Positions 45,787 to 54,233 of a stretch of 64,000 nucleotides of DNA are shown one piece after another. Made by a program: the position numbers and the translations under genes. Position 1 is the first letter of the stretch, and every line of letters starts with the position of its first letter. Under the pieces are notes generated by a model, which searched no databases, had not been told where the DNA came from, and saw only the letters and a list, made by a program, of their open reading frames with translations. This DNA comes from Campylobacter sp. CCS1377 (GTDB taxonomy: Bacteria > Campylobacterota > Campylobacteria > Campylobacterales > Campylobacteraceae), in contig NZ_CP155620.1 of the NCBI RefSeq assembly GCF_040008265.1, forward strand, positions 744,001-808,000, given 5' to 3'.

Positions 45787-47064
45787 ATGAGTGATACTTA
45801 TATGATATACGCTCCTAATGGATTAGGAGTAGAGGTAGATAAAAAAACTAATGAAATATATTTTGCACAAAGTGCTGATCCTGTAGGCAAATATACTAAA
45901 GAATATACCAAGGTTTTTTTTAAAGCTTGGGAAATTAAACAAAACTCCCCCTACAAAGACTATAAACCCAAGTATCTAGATCCTAACTTTTATACAGGAG
46001 AGAGATCCACTCTTTTAGAATTTAAAGATTGGCAAAGCATATATTTAAAAGATCCTATAAAAGGAGCTATAGCTCCTTGGACTAAAGCAGAAAAAGCTTA
46101 TTATAAATCTTTAAAAACTAAAAGAGAAAGATATAAATATTTAATTATAAGAAGTGGACTTAGAAGTACTGTTATAGATATACCTTATGATGCTTATTGT
46201 AATGTAGATGAAAAAGGAAATTTAATCAATAAAGACTATAAAGAACTCTATAAAGAAGTAGAAGCCAATAGAGGTATGGCTAATATGCATAAAGGTTGGC
46301 TTTTTATGGCTGAATGGGAATTAGCAGCAGGAATACTAGGAGATATAAAAGGATTTGTAGGAGCCTTACAACTTTCCATGACAGGATTTAAAGCAAGAAC
46401 TCAAGCAATAAATTTTTTACTCATACAACTAGGACATGAACAAGGCTTTAAAAGTCTTTATGATTCTTATGCATATAGAGATTTAACAGATGGCATACAC
46501 AAAAACCCTCTTAAAGCTCAAATGCTAAAAGACTTTTCTAAAAATCCTCCTTATGATGAATTTGGTATGCTACCTTTTCTAGATGAACTTATAGGGGTGG
46601 ATTGGGTGATAGATCCAAATAGGTATCGATTTGCAGAAGACGAAAAAGGAAGAGTTAATGATGCTCTAAAAGATGATGTTGAAAAAGGAACACTCAAAGA
46701 TCCAAGAGATATAGATTCCACTCCAGAGAGTAGATTGGAATTTGAATATGAATTAGATGCTTATAGAAATGGAATGAAAACTAGATTTGATGGAGATAAT
46801 CCAAATCATTGGAGTAAAGAGCAAGTAGAGAGATTTAATGATACTTTGATTTTATGTGCCAAACTCGCAGCCCTAACTCCTCCTCAAGGCTATACTAATG
46901 CACCTTATTATTACTCTCCTGAAAGATTGGAGTTTATTTACAAAAATCATAATTTAGATAGGCTTCTTGATCCAAGAATCCCTGCAATTTATCGTTATAA
47001 CTTTCCAGAAAGCCTAAGAGAGAAGATACAAGCTTATGCTAAAGAGCATAATATAAAAGAGTAA
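45787..47064 (+). CDS. 425-residue tandem paralogue A (candidate immunity protein)
   Basis: Not a recognised family. A variable N-terminus (1-50) is followed by a conserved core SPYKDYKPKYLDPNFYTG...LIIRSGLRSTVIDIPYDAYCNVDE, then EWELAAGILGD and NPPYDEFGMLPFLDELIGVDWVID. The C-terminal part is variable apart from ALTPPQGY, PYYYSPERLE and LDPRIPAIYRYNFP. No signal peptide; soluble. It begins 18 bases after the 1236-residue gene with AAAGGA ahead. Position suggests immunity, but a secreted partner is also possible. Confidence 0.5.
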   Translation: MSDTYMIYAPNGLGVEVDKKTNEIYFAQSADPVGKYTKEYTKVFFKAWEIKQNSPYKDYKPKYLDPNFYTGERSTLLEFKDWQSIYLKDPIKGAIAPWTKAEKAYYKSLKTKRERYKYLIIRSGLRSTVIDIPYDAYCNVDEKGNLINKDYKELYKEVEANRGMANMHKGWLFMAEWELAAGILGDIKGFVGALQLSMTGFKARTQAINFLLIQLGHEQGFKSLYDSYAYRDLTDGIHKNPLKAQMLKDFSKNPPYDEFGMLPFLDELIGVDWVIDPNRYRFAEDEKGRVNDALKDDVEKGTLKDPRDIDSTPESRLEFEYELDAYRNGMKTRFDGDNPNHWSKEQVERFNDTLILCAKLAALTPPQGYTNAPYYYSPERLEFIYKNHNLDRLLDPRIPAIYRYNFPESLREKIQAYAKEHNIKE

Positions 47065-47121
47065 TTCATAGGCAGACTAGCCACTACTATCATTATGAAA
47101 AATGGCTTGCATATAGGTTAA
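47065..47121 (+). repeat. Orphan copy of the effector 3' end (tail copy 2)
   Basis: 19 codons including the stop, FIGRLATTIIMKNGLHIG, repeat the last 57 bases of the 1236-residue gene (45712-45768), where the second residue is V. No start or upstream effector sequence is present. Gene B's ribosome site follows. Confidence 0.9.
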
Positions 47122-47139
47122 ATAAAGAAAGGATAAAAG

Positions 47140-48417
47140 ATGAGTGATACTTATGAGATTTATACACCAGATGGCTCAATATTAAATGTAGAAAAAGATA
47201 CAAATAAAATATTATTTACGGCAAAAAGCAATGGTACATACACTAAACAACATTCTCAAGCTCTCTTCGAGGGTGATCGCATATTAAGAAACTCCCCCTA
47301 CAAAGACTATAAACCCAAGTATCTAGATCCTAACTTTTATACAGGGCAAAAATCCACTCTAGTAGAATTTAAAGAATGGCAAAGCATATATTTAAAAGAT
47401 CCTATCAAAGGAAGCATAGCTCCTTGGACTAAAGCAGAAAAAGCTTATTATAAATCTTTAAAAACTAAAAGAGAAAGATATAAATATTTAATTATAAGAA
47501 GTGGACTTAGAAGTACTGTTATAGATATACCTTATGATGCTTATTGTAATGTAGATGAAAAAGGAAATTTAATCAATAAAGACTATAAAGAACTTTACAA
47601 AGAAGTAGAAGCCAATAGAGGCTTAGCTCATTTAAGTGATGGATATTTATTTATGGGTGAATGGGAATTAGCAGCAGGAATTTTAGGAGATAAATTAGGC
47701 TTTGCAAAAGGTGGAGGAGGATTATGGAAAACAGGATTTACTACTAGGGCTTATCAAGCATTATTTTTAGCAGCACAACTAGGACATCAACCTTCTTTAG
47801 AACACCAACTCACTACTTACTCATCTTCTGTAGCCTTAGCAGGTGGAGGACATAAAAATCCTTTAAGAGAGAAAATGCTAAAAGACTTTTCTAAAAATCC
47901 TCCTTATGATGAATTTGGAATGCTTCCTTTCTTAGATGAACTTATAGGAGTGGATTGGGTGATTGATTTAACAGAATATGAATTTGCAGATGATGCTGAT
48001 GGTAAAGCTATTAGATCTTTAGATGATGATGTTTTAAAAGGTAAATTAAAAGATCCAAGAGATATAGACTCTACTCCAGAGAGTAGAAGAGAGTTTAATC
48101 GTGAAATGTGGGCATATCGTAGAGGTTCTGTTGCATTTTACAATACGGATATTCCCAATGATTGGACTAATCAAGAAGCGAAACTATATATAGATTCTCT
48201 TATTTTAGAATCTAAACTAGCAGTCTTAACTCCTCCACAAGGCTATCCTAATGCACCTTATTATTGGGTTCCAGAACATTTAGAATATGTTTACAAAAAA
48301 CATAAGCTTGATAAACTCCTTGATCCAAGAATCCCTGCTATTTATAGATATAATTTCCCAAGAGAACTTAGAGCTAAGATACTAAAATTTGGTGAAGAAA
48401 ATGGCATTAAAGATTAA
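47140..48417 (+). CDS. 425-residue tandem paralogue B (candidate immunity protein)
   Basis: Same length and layout as paralogue A. The block from SPYKDY to EVEANRG is nearly identical. Between about 165 and 235 it has its own version (HLSDGYLFMGEWELAAGILGDKLGFAKGGGG) where A and C agree with each other, and the C-terminal quarter is also distinct (RGSVAFYNTDIPNDW). Confidence 0.5.
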   Translation: MSDTYEIYTPDGSILNVEKDTNKILFTAKSNGTYTKQHSQALFEGDRILRNSPYKDYKPKYLDPNFYTGQKSTLVEFKEWQSIYLKDPIKGSIAPWTKAEKAYYKSLKTKRERYKYLIIRSGLRSTVIDIPYDAYCNVDEKGNLINKDYKELYKEVEANRGLAHLSDGYLFMGEWELAAGILGDKLGFAKGGGGLWKTGFTTRAYQALFLAAQLGHQPSLEHQLTTYSSSVALAGGGHKNPLREKMLKDFSKNPPYDEFGMLPFLDELIGVDWVIDLTEYEFADDADGKAIRSLDDDVLKGKLKDPRDIDSTPESRREFNREMWAYRRGSVAFYNTDIPNDWTNQEAKLYIDSLILESKLAVLTPPQGYPNAPYYWVPEHLEYVYKKHKLDKLLDPRIPAIYRYNFPRELRAKILKFGEENGIKD

Positions 48418-48423
48418 AGTAAT

Positions 48424-48480
48424 TTCATAGGCAGGCTAGCCACTACTATCATTATGAAAAATGGCTTACATATAGGATAA
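48424..48480 (+). repeat. Orphan copy of the effector 3' end (tail copy 3)
   Basis: Same 19 codons as tail copy 2, sharing its V-to-I change relative to the effector, so copies 2 and 3 are closer to each other. Confidence 0.9.
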
Positions 48481-48502
48481 ATTAAAGATAAAAGGACAAA
48501 AG

Positions 48503-49780
48503 ATGAGTGAAACTTATATATATGCCCCTAATGGAAAAGGAGCAAAATTTAATCAAGAAACAAATGAGGTTATTCTTTATAAAGGAACAAAAAAAGGAGG
48601 TAGATATAACAAAAAGCATGCTGAAGTTTTGCTCAAGGCTGTTGAAATAGAAGAAAACTCCCCCTACAAAGACTATAAACCCAAGTATCTAGATCCTAAC
48701 TTTTATACAGGGCAAAAATCCACTTTACTTGAATTTAAAGATTGGCAAAGCATATATTTAAAAGATCCTATAAAAGGAGCTATAGCTCCTTGGACTAAAG
48801 CAGAAAAAGCTTATTATAAATCTTTAAAAACTAAAAGAGAAAGATATAAATATTTAATTATAAGAAGTGGACTTAGAAGTACTGTTATAGATATACCTTA
48901 TGATGCTTATTGTAATGTAGATGAAAAAGGAAATTTAATCAATAAAGACTATAAAGAACTCTATAAAGAAGTAGAAGCCAATAGAGGTATGGCTAATATG
49001 CATAAAGGTTGGCTTTTTATGGCTGAATGGGAATTAGCAGCAGGAATACTAGGAGATATAAAAGGATTTGTAGGAGCCTTACAACTTTCCATGACAGGAT
49101 TTAAAGCAAGAACTCAAGCAATAAATTTTTTACTCATACAACTAGGACATGAACAAGGCTTTAAAAGTCTTTATGATTCTTATGCATATAGAGATTTAAC
49201 AGATGGCATACACAAAAACCCTCTTAAAGCTCAAATGCTAAAAGACTTTTCTAAAAATCCTCCTTATGATGAATTTGGTATGCTACCTTTTCTAGATGAA
49301 CTTATAGGGGTGGATTGGGTGATAGATCCAAATGATTATTATTTTGTTTATGATGGAGCAAAAGGAAGAGTTAATGATGCTCTAAAAGATGATGTTGAAA
49401 AAGGAACACTCAAAGATCCAAGAGATGTAGATTCTACTCCAGAGAGTAGGGAAGAATTCATTGATAACTTCGAGCGTTATGGGAATGGAATGAGGGAGCG
49501 CTATACTTTGGAAATAAGCAATGATACTCCTGAAACATCTGCTAATATTTGGCTAGAAACAATGCTTTTAGAAGCTAAAATTAAAGCCCTAACTCCCCCT
49601 CAAGGCTATCCTAGTGCACCTTATTATTACTCTCCTGAAAGATTAGAATGGATTTATAAAAATCATAATTTAGATAGGCTTCTTGATCCAAGAATCCCTG
49701 CTATACATAGATATAATTTCCCGAAAGAACTTAGAGCTAAAATTTTAAAATTTGGTGAAGATAGGGGTATTAGAGATTGA
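48503..49780 (+). CDS. 425-residue tandem paralogue C (candidate immunity protein)
   Basis: From SPYKDY to GVDWVIDPN (about 240 residues) it matches paralogue A almost exactly, also at the DNA level, while its first 50 residues and the stretch after 290 differ. This patchwork indicates gene conversion between A and C or domain shuffling. No fourth tail follows; a palindromic hairpin closes the array. Confidence 0.5.
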   Translation: MSETYIYAPNGKGAKFNQETNEVILYKGTKKGGRYNKKHAEVLLKAVEIEENSPYKDYKPKYLDPNFYTGQKSTLLEFKDWQSIYLKDPIKGAIAPWTKAEKAYYKSLKTKRERYKYLIIRSGLRSTVIDIPYDAYCNVDEKGNLINKDYKELYKEVEANRGMANMHKGWLFMAEWELAAGILGDIKGFVGALQLSMTGFKARTQAINFLLIQLGHEQGFKSLYDSYAYRDLTDGIHKNPLKAQMLKDFSKNPPYDEFGMLPFLDELIGVDWVIDPNDYYFVYDGAKGRVNDALKDDVEKGTLKDPRDVDSTPESREEFIDNFERYGNGMRERYTLEISNDTPETSANIWLETMLLEAKIKALTPPQGYPSAPYYYSPERLEWIYKNHNLDRLLDPRIPAIHRYNFPKELRAKILKFGEDRGIRD

Positions 49781-49794
49781 TTTATAAATCAATC
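49775..49794 (+). terminator. Hairpin at end of the 425-residue gene array
   Basis: The perfect palindrome GATTGATTTATAAATCAATC overlaps the stop codon of paralogue C and is followed by TTT. Confidence 0.6.
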
Positions 49795-50019
49795 TTTGGG
49801 ATGAGAGGGATATTAAAGATTAAGCATTATAGATTAGTTACAGAATTAATTCTAATGGTTTGTCTTTTTATGTCTAAATAGCTAAAATTCTAAACAAAAC
49901 CATAGCTTTTTTTTACTATTATTTTTTTATTGCCTGCGAGATTAAAGCAGATAAATAAAATTATTGTATATTTTATCAGTAGTCTTTAAATAGCCCTTGT
50001 TTAAGAATAGTAATTGAAA

Positions 50020-50084
50020 TGGTGCCCAAGGTCGGACTCGAACCGACACAAGGTTGCCCTTACCAGATTTTGAGTCTAATGCGT
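50020..50084 (-). other. tRNA-Leu(CAA) 3' fragment: attachment site of the integrative element
   Basis: Read on the minus strand this is the 3' two-thirds of a tRNA-Leu: end of the D-arm, anticodon loop CTCAAAA (anticodon CAA), variable arm AAGGGCAACCTT, T-arm GTCGG-TTCGAGT-CCGAC, acceptor strand CTTGGGC and ACCA. The matching 5' acceptor half (GCCCAAG) is missing beyond 50084, so it is not a working gene. A tRNA 3' fragment 220 bases before a tyrosine integrase is the classic signature of an attL/attR site. Confidence 0.85.
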
Positions 50085-50180
50085 TTTGTTATCATATTTT
50101 ATCAAAGTATTGAAAAATAGGCGTTTTATTGTTTAAATTTATCTTAAAAATAGTATTATTTTATACCATTTTGAGAAAAA

Positions 50181-50202
50181 AACCGCTACCAAAACCGCTA
50201 CC
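50181..50202 (+). repeat. Paired 10-mers near the att site (possible integrase arm sites)
   Basis: AACCGCTACC occurs at 50181 and again at 50193, a 12-base period, between the att fragment and the integrase. Arm-type binding sites often have this form. GC-rich repeats stand out in this very AT-rich stretch. Confidence 0.4.
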
Positions 50203-50305
50203 ACTAAAATCCATTTGAGATACTATTTTTAGTATATTTTTAATTTTATATTATGTAAAAAATAATAAAATTTTCTGCGTAAATTAAAAGCAAAAAAGGA
50301 ATATA

Positions 50306-51436
50306 TTGAAAAATCTAGTAAAAATAAAAGAATATAAGGGTATATATTTTATAGACAAAGATAAGAAATTAGAGGATATAAAAGAAATTAGCTTAGTAGA
50401 ATTACAAAGAAGATTAACTATCCCATACGAATTAGCTATAAGATATTATGAAGGAAAAAAATCAAGTTATGAGATATTTCCTATTTTAAATAACACCCAG
50501 ACCCTTAAAAAGAATTGTGAGTTAATTGCCTTGCAAAGAATTAATGGAAAATTTGCAAAGAAATTTAAAATTAAAGAACCTAAACTAAATGAAGTGTTTG
50601 AAGAATGGATTAGTATGCGAAAAAATACTATTTCTAAAAAACATTACGAGGTAACCATATTTTCATATAATGCACATATAAAAGATGTTATAGGAAACAT
50701 CAAAATAAAACAAGTCAAATTAAAAGATATGCAAAATATTGTCAATAAAATGATTGATCAAGGCAAATCTCCAAGAACAACAAAAACAATAAAAGACATA
50801 CTTTCTCCAGTATTTGAATTTGCTATTAAAAATGATTATATAGAAAAAAATATGGCAAGAGAAATAGAGATACAAAAATTTGACAACAAAAGATATTTTA
50901 CTATTGATGATGAGGATAGAAATGCTCTTTATAAAGCTATTATAAATTATGAAAATTTAATGATACGAGCTATGTTTATATTTCTTTTACATGGAAGAAG
51001 AAAAAGTGAAGTTCTTACATTAAAATGGGACAATATTGACTTTGCTAATAAAATTTATTTTTTACCTTCAAGCCAAAACAAATCAAGGAAAAACTTACAA
51101 TTTCCGTTAAGTTCTTTACAAATAGAAGCTTTAAAAAGCATTGGAGTAAAAAATAAAGGATATGTTTTTATTAAAGAAGATGGAAACCCTTATAAAGATA
51201 TAAGATGGCATTGGGATAAAATAAATCAAAAATTAAAAACTCCTATTAGATTGCATGACTTAAGACATTTAATAGGATATATAGGTATTAATATGGGTAT
51301 ATCTTTAGAAGCTATTGGAGAAACATTAGGACATTCAAGCATAGGAGTTACAAAAAGATATGCAAATATTAAAAATGAAACTATTAATAATACTTTAAAT
51401 GCTATTTTTAGTAATTTTAAAACTGAAAAACGCTAA
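50306..51436 (+). CDS. Tyrosine recombinase / integrase of the element
   Basis: 376 residues: an N-terminal arm-binding part (1-80), a SAM-like core-binding domain (about 95-190) and a catalytic domain. Catalytic residues visible are Arg232 (HGRRKSE), His317-x-x-Arg320 (LHDLRH), a His in LGHSS and the nucleophile Tyr in KRYANI. This set is complete, so the enzyme should be active. TTG at 50306 follows AAAAAGGA by five bases. Confidence 0.93.
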   Translation: MKNLVKIKEYKGIYFIDKDKKLEDIKEISLVELQRRLTIPYELAIRYYEGKKSSYEIFPILNNTQTLKKNCELIALQRINGKFAKKFKIKEPKLNEVFEEWISMRKNTISKKHYEVTIFSYNAHIKDVIGNIKIKQVKLKDMQNIVNKMIDQGKSPRTTKTIKDILSPVFEFAIKNDYIEKNMAREIEIQKFDNKRYFTIDDEDRNALYKAIINYENLMIRAMFIFLLHGRRKSEVLTLKWDNIDFANKIYFLPSSQNKSRKNLQFPLSSLQIEALKSIGVKNKGYVFIKEDGNPYKDIRWHWDKINQKLKTPIRLHDLRHLIGYIGINMGISLEAIGETLGHSSIGVTKRYANIKNETINNTLNAIFSNFKTEKR

Positions 51437-51481
51437 TTTACAATGGTTTTTTAGGTTTTTCGGTTTTTTAGTTAAGTGTGA

Positions 51482-51760
51482 TTAAAATTTTAAACTATTT
51501 TTAGAGCTATTAAGTTTTAAATATTCATCAAGATCATCTTTTTTAAAAACAAGTTTTTTACCAATTTTATAAAAAGGAACTTTTCCTAAATTACAATCCT
51601 TGTAAAGTTTTGAAGTGCTTATTTTTAAATAATTTGAAGCCTGTTGTACATTTAAATTTTCATCAGTTTTATTTTTGATTAATTCATTTTCTTTTAAAAT
51701 CTTTTTAAAAATATCTTCAAGATCACTAGCTTTGCAAATTACTATATTATCCATATCCAT
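51482..51760 (-). CDS. AlpA/excisionase-type helix-turn-helix protein
   Basis: 92 residues; the C-terminal half NVQQASNYLKISTSKLYKDCNLGKVPFYKIGKKLVFKKDDLDEYL is a MerR-like HTH_17 domain, used by excisionases and AlpA regulators. It probably steers excision or transcription of the element. Its start overlaps the stop of the ATPase gene upstream by one base, so the two are coupled. Confidence 0.8.
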   Translation of the reverse strand: MDMDNIVICKASDLEDIFKKILKENELIKNKTDENLNVQQASNYLKISTSKLYKDCNLGKVPFYKIGKKLVFKKDDLDEYLKLNSSKNSLKF

Positions 51761-52683
51761 TATTTTTCCTCATTTTTTAAGTAATAATAAATCGAATTGT
51801 TATCAAAACGATCTTTGTGCATGCACCATTTTCCTTTTTTTGCATATTCTTGCAAAAGTTTTCTTGCCTTTTCACGACCAACATATCTTTTACAATTTCT
51901 TAAGACTAGGTTGATTAATTCATTTTGCTTAAAACGACCCATCTTTAAAATCTCTAAAACAGTTTTTATAAACTTTATCTCATAAGAACTCATCTCAACA
52001 CTATCAAATTCCATTCTTTCTAAATTGCTAAAATTTAAAACTTTGAATGCTATTTTTTCAAGTATAAATCTTCCAAGTTTTTCTGGTCTTAACAAAATAG
52101 AATTCATCTCTTCAGTGTATTCACATCTATAGCTAAAATCAGCATAATCAACAATTTGATGACTATCAGAAAAAACCCCGCTTTTATTTAAATGGTGAAT
52201 AAAAAGCACAGTCCCACCTTTTTTTCGAATTATTTTCTCTTTTGAAAATAAATAATTTGGATCAATAAATCTTCCTATTTTTCTAGTGACACAATTTAAA
52301 GAATCAACAATTATAAATACATTGAATTTCTCTTGAATTTTTATTATTTCGTCGCATATGTTTTCAAAATATATGAATTTTTTATCAGAGCATGTTAAAT
52401 CTATTACAAAAAAACGGTTGGTAAAATTTTCAAGAAGATTTGCGAAGCCATATTTTTTTAAACTCGAAAGTCCCATATCTGCATTTATATAAAACACTCT
52501 AATTTCATTATCTTTCTTTAAAATTTCCTTGCAAAAATACAAACAAACACTTGTCTTTCCACTACCACTACTACCATAAAGCAAACCCAAAGATTCTTTC
52601 GGTATCAAGTCTTTTAAGAGCCATGATTCTTGACAAGATTGAAAATTTTCCAATTTCAATGAAAATTTTTTTATGTTTTCCAT
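51760..52683 (-). CDS. RepA/KaiC-like AAA ATPase (plasmid- or element-replication type)
   Basis: 307 residues. Walker A is GSSGSGKT at 37-44; Walker B is the hydrophobic strand ending in VFIIVDSLN, followed by VLFIHHLNKSG. A winged-helix-like C-terminus (about 225-300) follows. The order matches RepA-type hexameric helicases and related ATPases carried by integrative elements, suggesting a replication function. Divergent from the XRE regulator across 116 bases. Confidence 0.75.
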   Translation of the reverse strand: MENIKKFSLKLENFQSCQESWLLKDLIPKESLGLLYGSSGSGKTSVCLYFCKEILKKDNEIRVFYINADMGLSSLKKYGFANLLENFTNRFFVIDLTCSDKKFIYFENICDEIIKIQEKFNVFIIVDSLNCVTRKIGRFIDPNYLFSKEKIIRKKGGTVLFIHHLNKSGVFSDSHQIVDYADFSYRCEYTEEMNSILLRPEKLGRFILEKIAFKVLNFSNLERMEFDSVEMSSYEIKFIKTVLEILKMGRFKQNELINLVLRNCKRYVGREKARKLLQEYAKKGKWCMHKDRFDNNSIYYYLKNEEK

Positions 52684-52799
52684 ATTATAATCCTTTTTTA
52701 GAATTATAAATTCTTTAATTTAAAATAATATAAATTTTTATTTTATTTTTAACAAAAATATTTTAATATTTTAATAATTTTATATAGGATAATTCTATT

Positions 52800-53492
52800 A
52801 TGATAAAAGAAAATATTAAGTTTTTAAGAAAACAACGCAAATTAACGCAACAAGAGTTGGGCGAAATTTTAAATGTGGGACAAAAAACAGTAAGTATGTG
52901 GGAAAAAGGAAATAACAATATTACACTTCCTACAATACTAAAAATATGTGAGCATTTTCAAATTAGTCCAAATGAGCTACTAGCAAATAATTTAGCGGAT
53001 ATGGAACTACATAGAAATCTTAGAAATTACAATAGACTTACACATGAATTACAGCTAAAAAATGGCTTAAATGATTTTTTAAAATCAAACATTGTAAATA
53101 TGCAACTTCAAAAAATATCTAGACATATTCGTTCTCTCAAAGGTGTAGGATTTATAGAGAAATTAAGTGAAAGCTGGAGTGGAAACGGAGAGAAAATGCT
53201 TTTAATTCTTCTTTTGTTTATCAAACACTTAAACAAGATAGAATTAAGCCACACAACAATGAGTAAAAAAGATTTTATAAACATGTTAAAGAAATTTAAA
53301 ATTTCTTTAAAAAATATCAAATTATACTCTTTAATTTTAAGTGAAAAAGACAAAATAAATACTATAGAGTGGGTAGAAAACAACTTAGATGAGATCGATG
53401 TAAATGCTTTATTTATTGATTTAAGAAAAGATGTTGAAAAAATAATTATAAATGAGCTTAATTCGTTTAATTATTTAATTTTTAAGGATTAA
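52800..53492 (+). CDS. XRE-family transcriptional regulator
   Basis: 230 residues. A Cro/CI-type HTH occupies residues 5-60 (LRKQRKLTQQELGEILNVGQKTVSMWEKGNNNITLPTI, given here as the span 9-46). The long helical C-terminal part (70-230) has no protease motif, so it is not a LexA/CI-type self-cleaving repressor. It faces away from the ATPase/AlpA pair and probably controls that intergenic promoter. Confidence 0.82.
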   Translation: MIKENIKFLRKQRKLTQQELGEILNVGQKTVSMWEKGNNNITLPTILKICEHFQISPNELLANNLADMELHRNLRNYNRLTHELQLKNGLNDFLKSNIVNMQLQKISRHIRSLKGVGFIEKLSESWSGNGEKMLLILLLFIKHLNKIELSHTTMSKKDFINMLKKFKISLKNIKLYSLILSEKDKINTIEWVENNLDEIDVNALFIDLRKDVEKIIINELNSFNYLIFKD

Positions 53493-53506
53493 AACAGATA
53501 ATATTT

Positions 53507-53526
53507 GCTGGTTGTTATTTACCAGC
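53507..53526 (+). terminator. Hairpin after the XRE gene
   Basis: GCTGGT and ACCAGC pair across an 8-base loop, 15 bases after the stop; the downstream T-tract is weak. Confidence 0.45.
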
Positions 53527-53623
53527 TAAAATTTTGCAACAGAATATGATATTTTGATTGTTTTATTTATGTAATTTTACATAAATAAAAAGTTTTTCAA
53601 ATTTACAACAAAATCCTTTATGC

Positions 53624-53629
53624 TATAAT
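53624..53629 (+). promoter_or_regulatory. Probable -10 box of the toxin-antitoxin operon
   Basis: TATAAT preceded by GC and a T-rich region, 32 bases before the antitoxin ATG; an AAGAAAGGA site follows. Confidence 0.5.
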
Positions 53630-53660
53630 AAAAAATAAAATTATATAAGAAAGGATGTAG

Positions 53661-53882
53661 ATGTCTATAAAAATTGAAATTAGTGGATTTGATAAGGATT
53701 TTTTGCCTGTTTTTGAGAGTTTAGCTAAAAGCCTAAGAGCTACTTATTGTTTGTTGGAGTATGATATCCCAGATGAGAAAAAACAAAGTTCTATGAAAAA
53801 AGCTTTAGAAGAAATAAAAAATGGAGAGTATGAAACTTTTAAAAACTTTGATGAGTATAAAAAGGCTATGCGTGAAATATGA
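53661..53882 (+). CDS. Antitoxin of a RelB/DinJ-like pair
   Basis: 73 residues, acidic. Instead of a clear ribbon-helix-helix it begins SIKIEISGFDKDFLPVFESLAKSLRATY, then a C-terminal tail EEIKNGEYETFKNFDEYKKAM of the kind RelB/YefM proteins use to wrap the toxin. Antitoxin identity rests on position: it overlaps the toxin gene by 11 bases. Confidence 0.7.
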   Translation: MSIKIEISGFDKDFLPVFESLAKSLRATYCLLEYDIPDEKKQSSMKKALEEIKNGEYETFKNFDEYKKAMREI

Positions 53883-54141
53883 AATTAGAGTTTTAAAAGA
53901 ATACAAGAAAAATTACAAGAAGCTAACACTAAAAGAAAAAGATTTGGTAGATGAAATAGTTTATCGCTTATCTAACAATGAAACTCTTGAAAGAAAATAC
54001 AAAGATCATAAACTAAAAGGTGAATTTAAAGAGCTTAGAGAGTGTCATGTAAAACCTGATTTACTCTTAATTTATCAAAAACAAGATGATAAGCTTATTT
54101 TAACCTGTATTAATATAGGTTCTCATAGCGAGTTGTTTTAA
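53872..54141 (+). CDS. YafQ/RelE-family mRNA interferase toxin
   Basis: 89 residues from GTG at 53872, chosen because AAAAGG lies six bases upstream and the protein then starts KYEIRVLKEYKKNYKKL, the normal YafQ opening. The hallmark DHKLKGEFKELRECHVKPDLLLIY (positions about 42-65) and the terminal IGSHSELF with its His are present. YafQ toxins cut ribosome-bound mRNA. A longer frame from 53821 would add 17 residues inside the antitoxin gene and is rejected. Confidence 0.85.
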   Translation: MKYEIRVLKEYKKNYKKLTLKEKDLVDEIVYRLSNNETLERKYKDHKLKGEFKELRECHVKPDLLLIYQKQDDKLILTCINIGSHSELF

Positions 54142-54233
54142 ATAATTGAAGTTAAATTAATCAAGTTAATAAAAATCCATAATTACATATTAAGTCATTT
54201 ATATCACTATAAAAATAAAAAAAGGAAAACATT

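Larger units (their letters stand above)
49795..50305. other. Non-coding junction between T6SS cargo region and integrative element
   Basis: No gene found. It contains the tRNA-Leu fragment (50020-50084) and the paired 10-mers (50181-50202); otherwise it is A/T-rich. Confidence 0.6.

Noticed and set aside
35433-49780. Hcp, VgrG or TssM among the large downstream proteins
   Set aside because: The 1405- and 1236-residue proteins lack VgrG gp27/gp5 features and TssM membrane helices; no protein of Hcp size and pattern was seen.
45700-49800. CRISPR array or insertion sequence as explanation of the regular 1.36-kb repeats
   Set aside because: The units are complete genes with effector tails, with no short palindromic repeats, spacers, transposase or terminal inverted repeats.
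50020-50084. A functional tRNA-Leu
   Set aside because: The 5' acceptor strand and most of the D-arm are missing; only a 3' fragment ending in CCA remains.
53821-53871. Longer toxin start at 53821
   Set aside because: It adds 17 residues inside the antitoxin frame without family match; GTG at 53872 has the ribosome site and the normal YafQ start.
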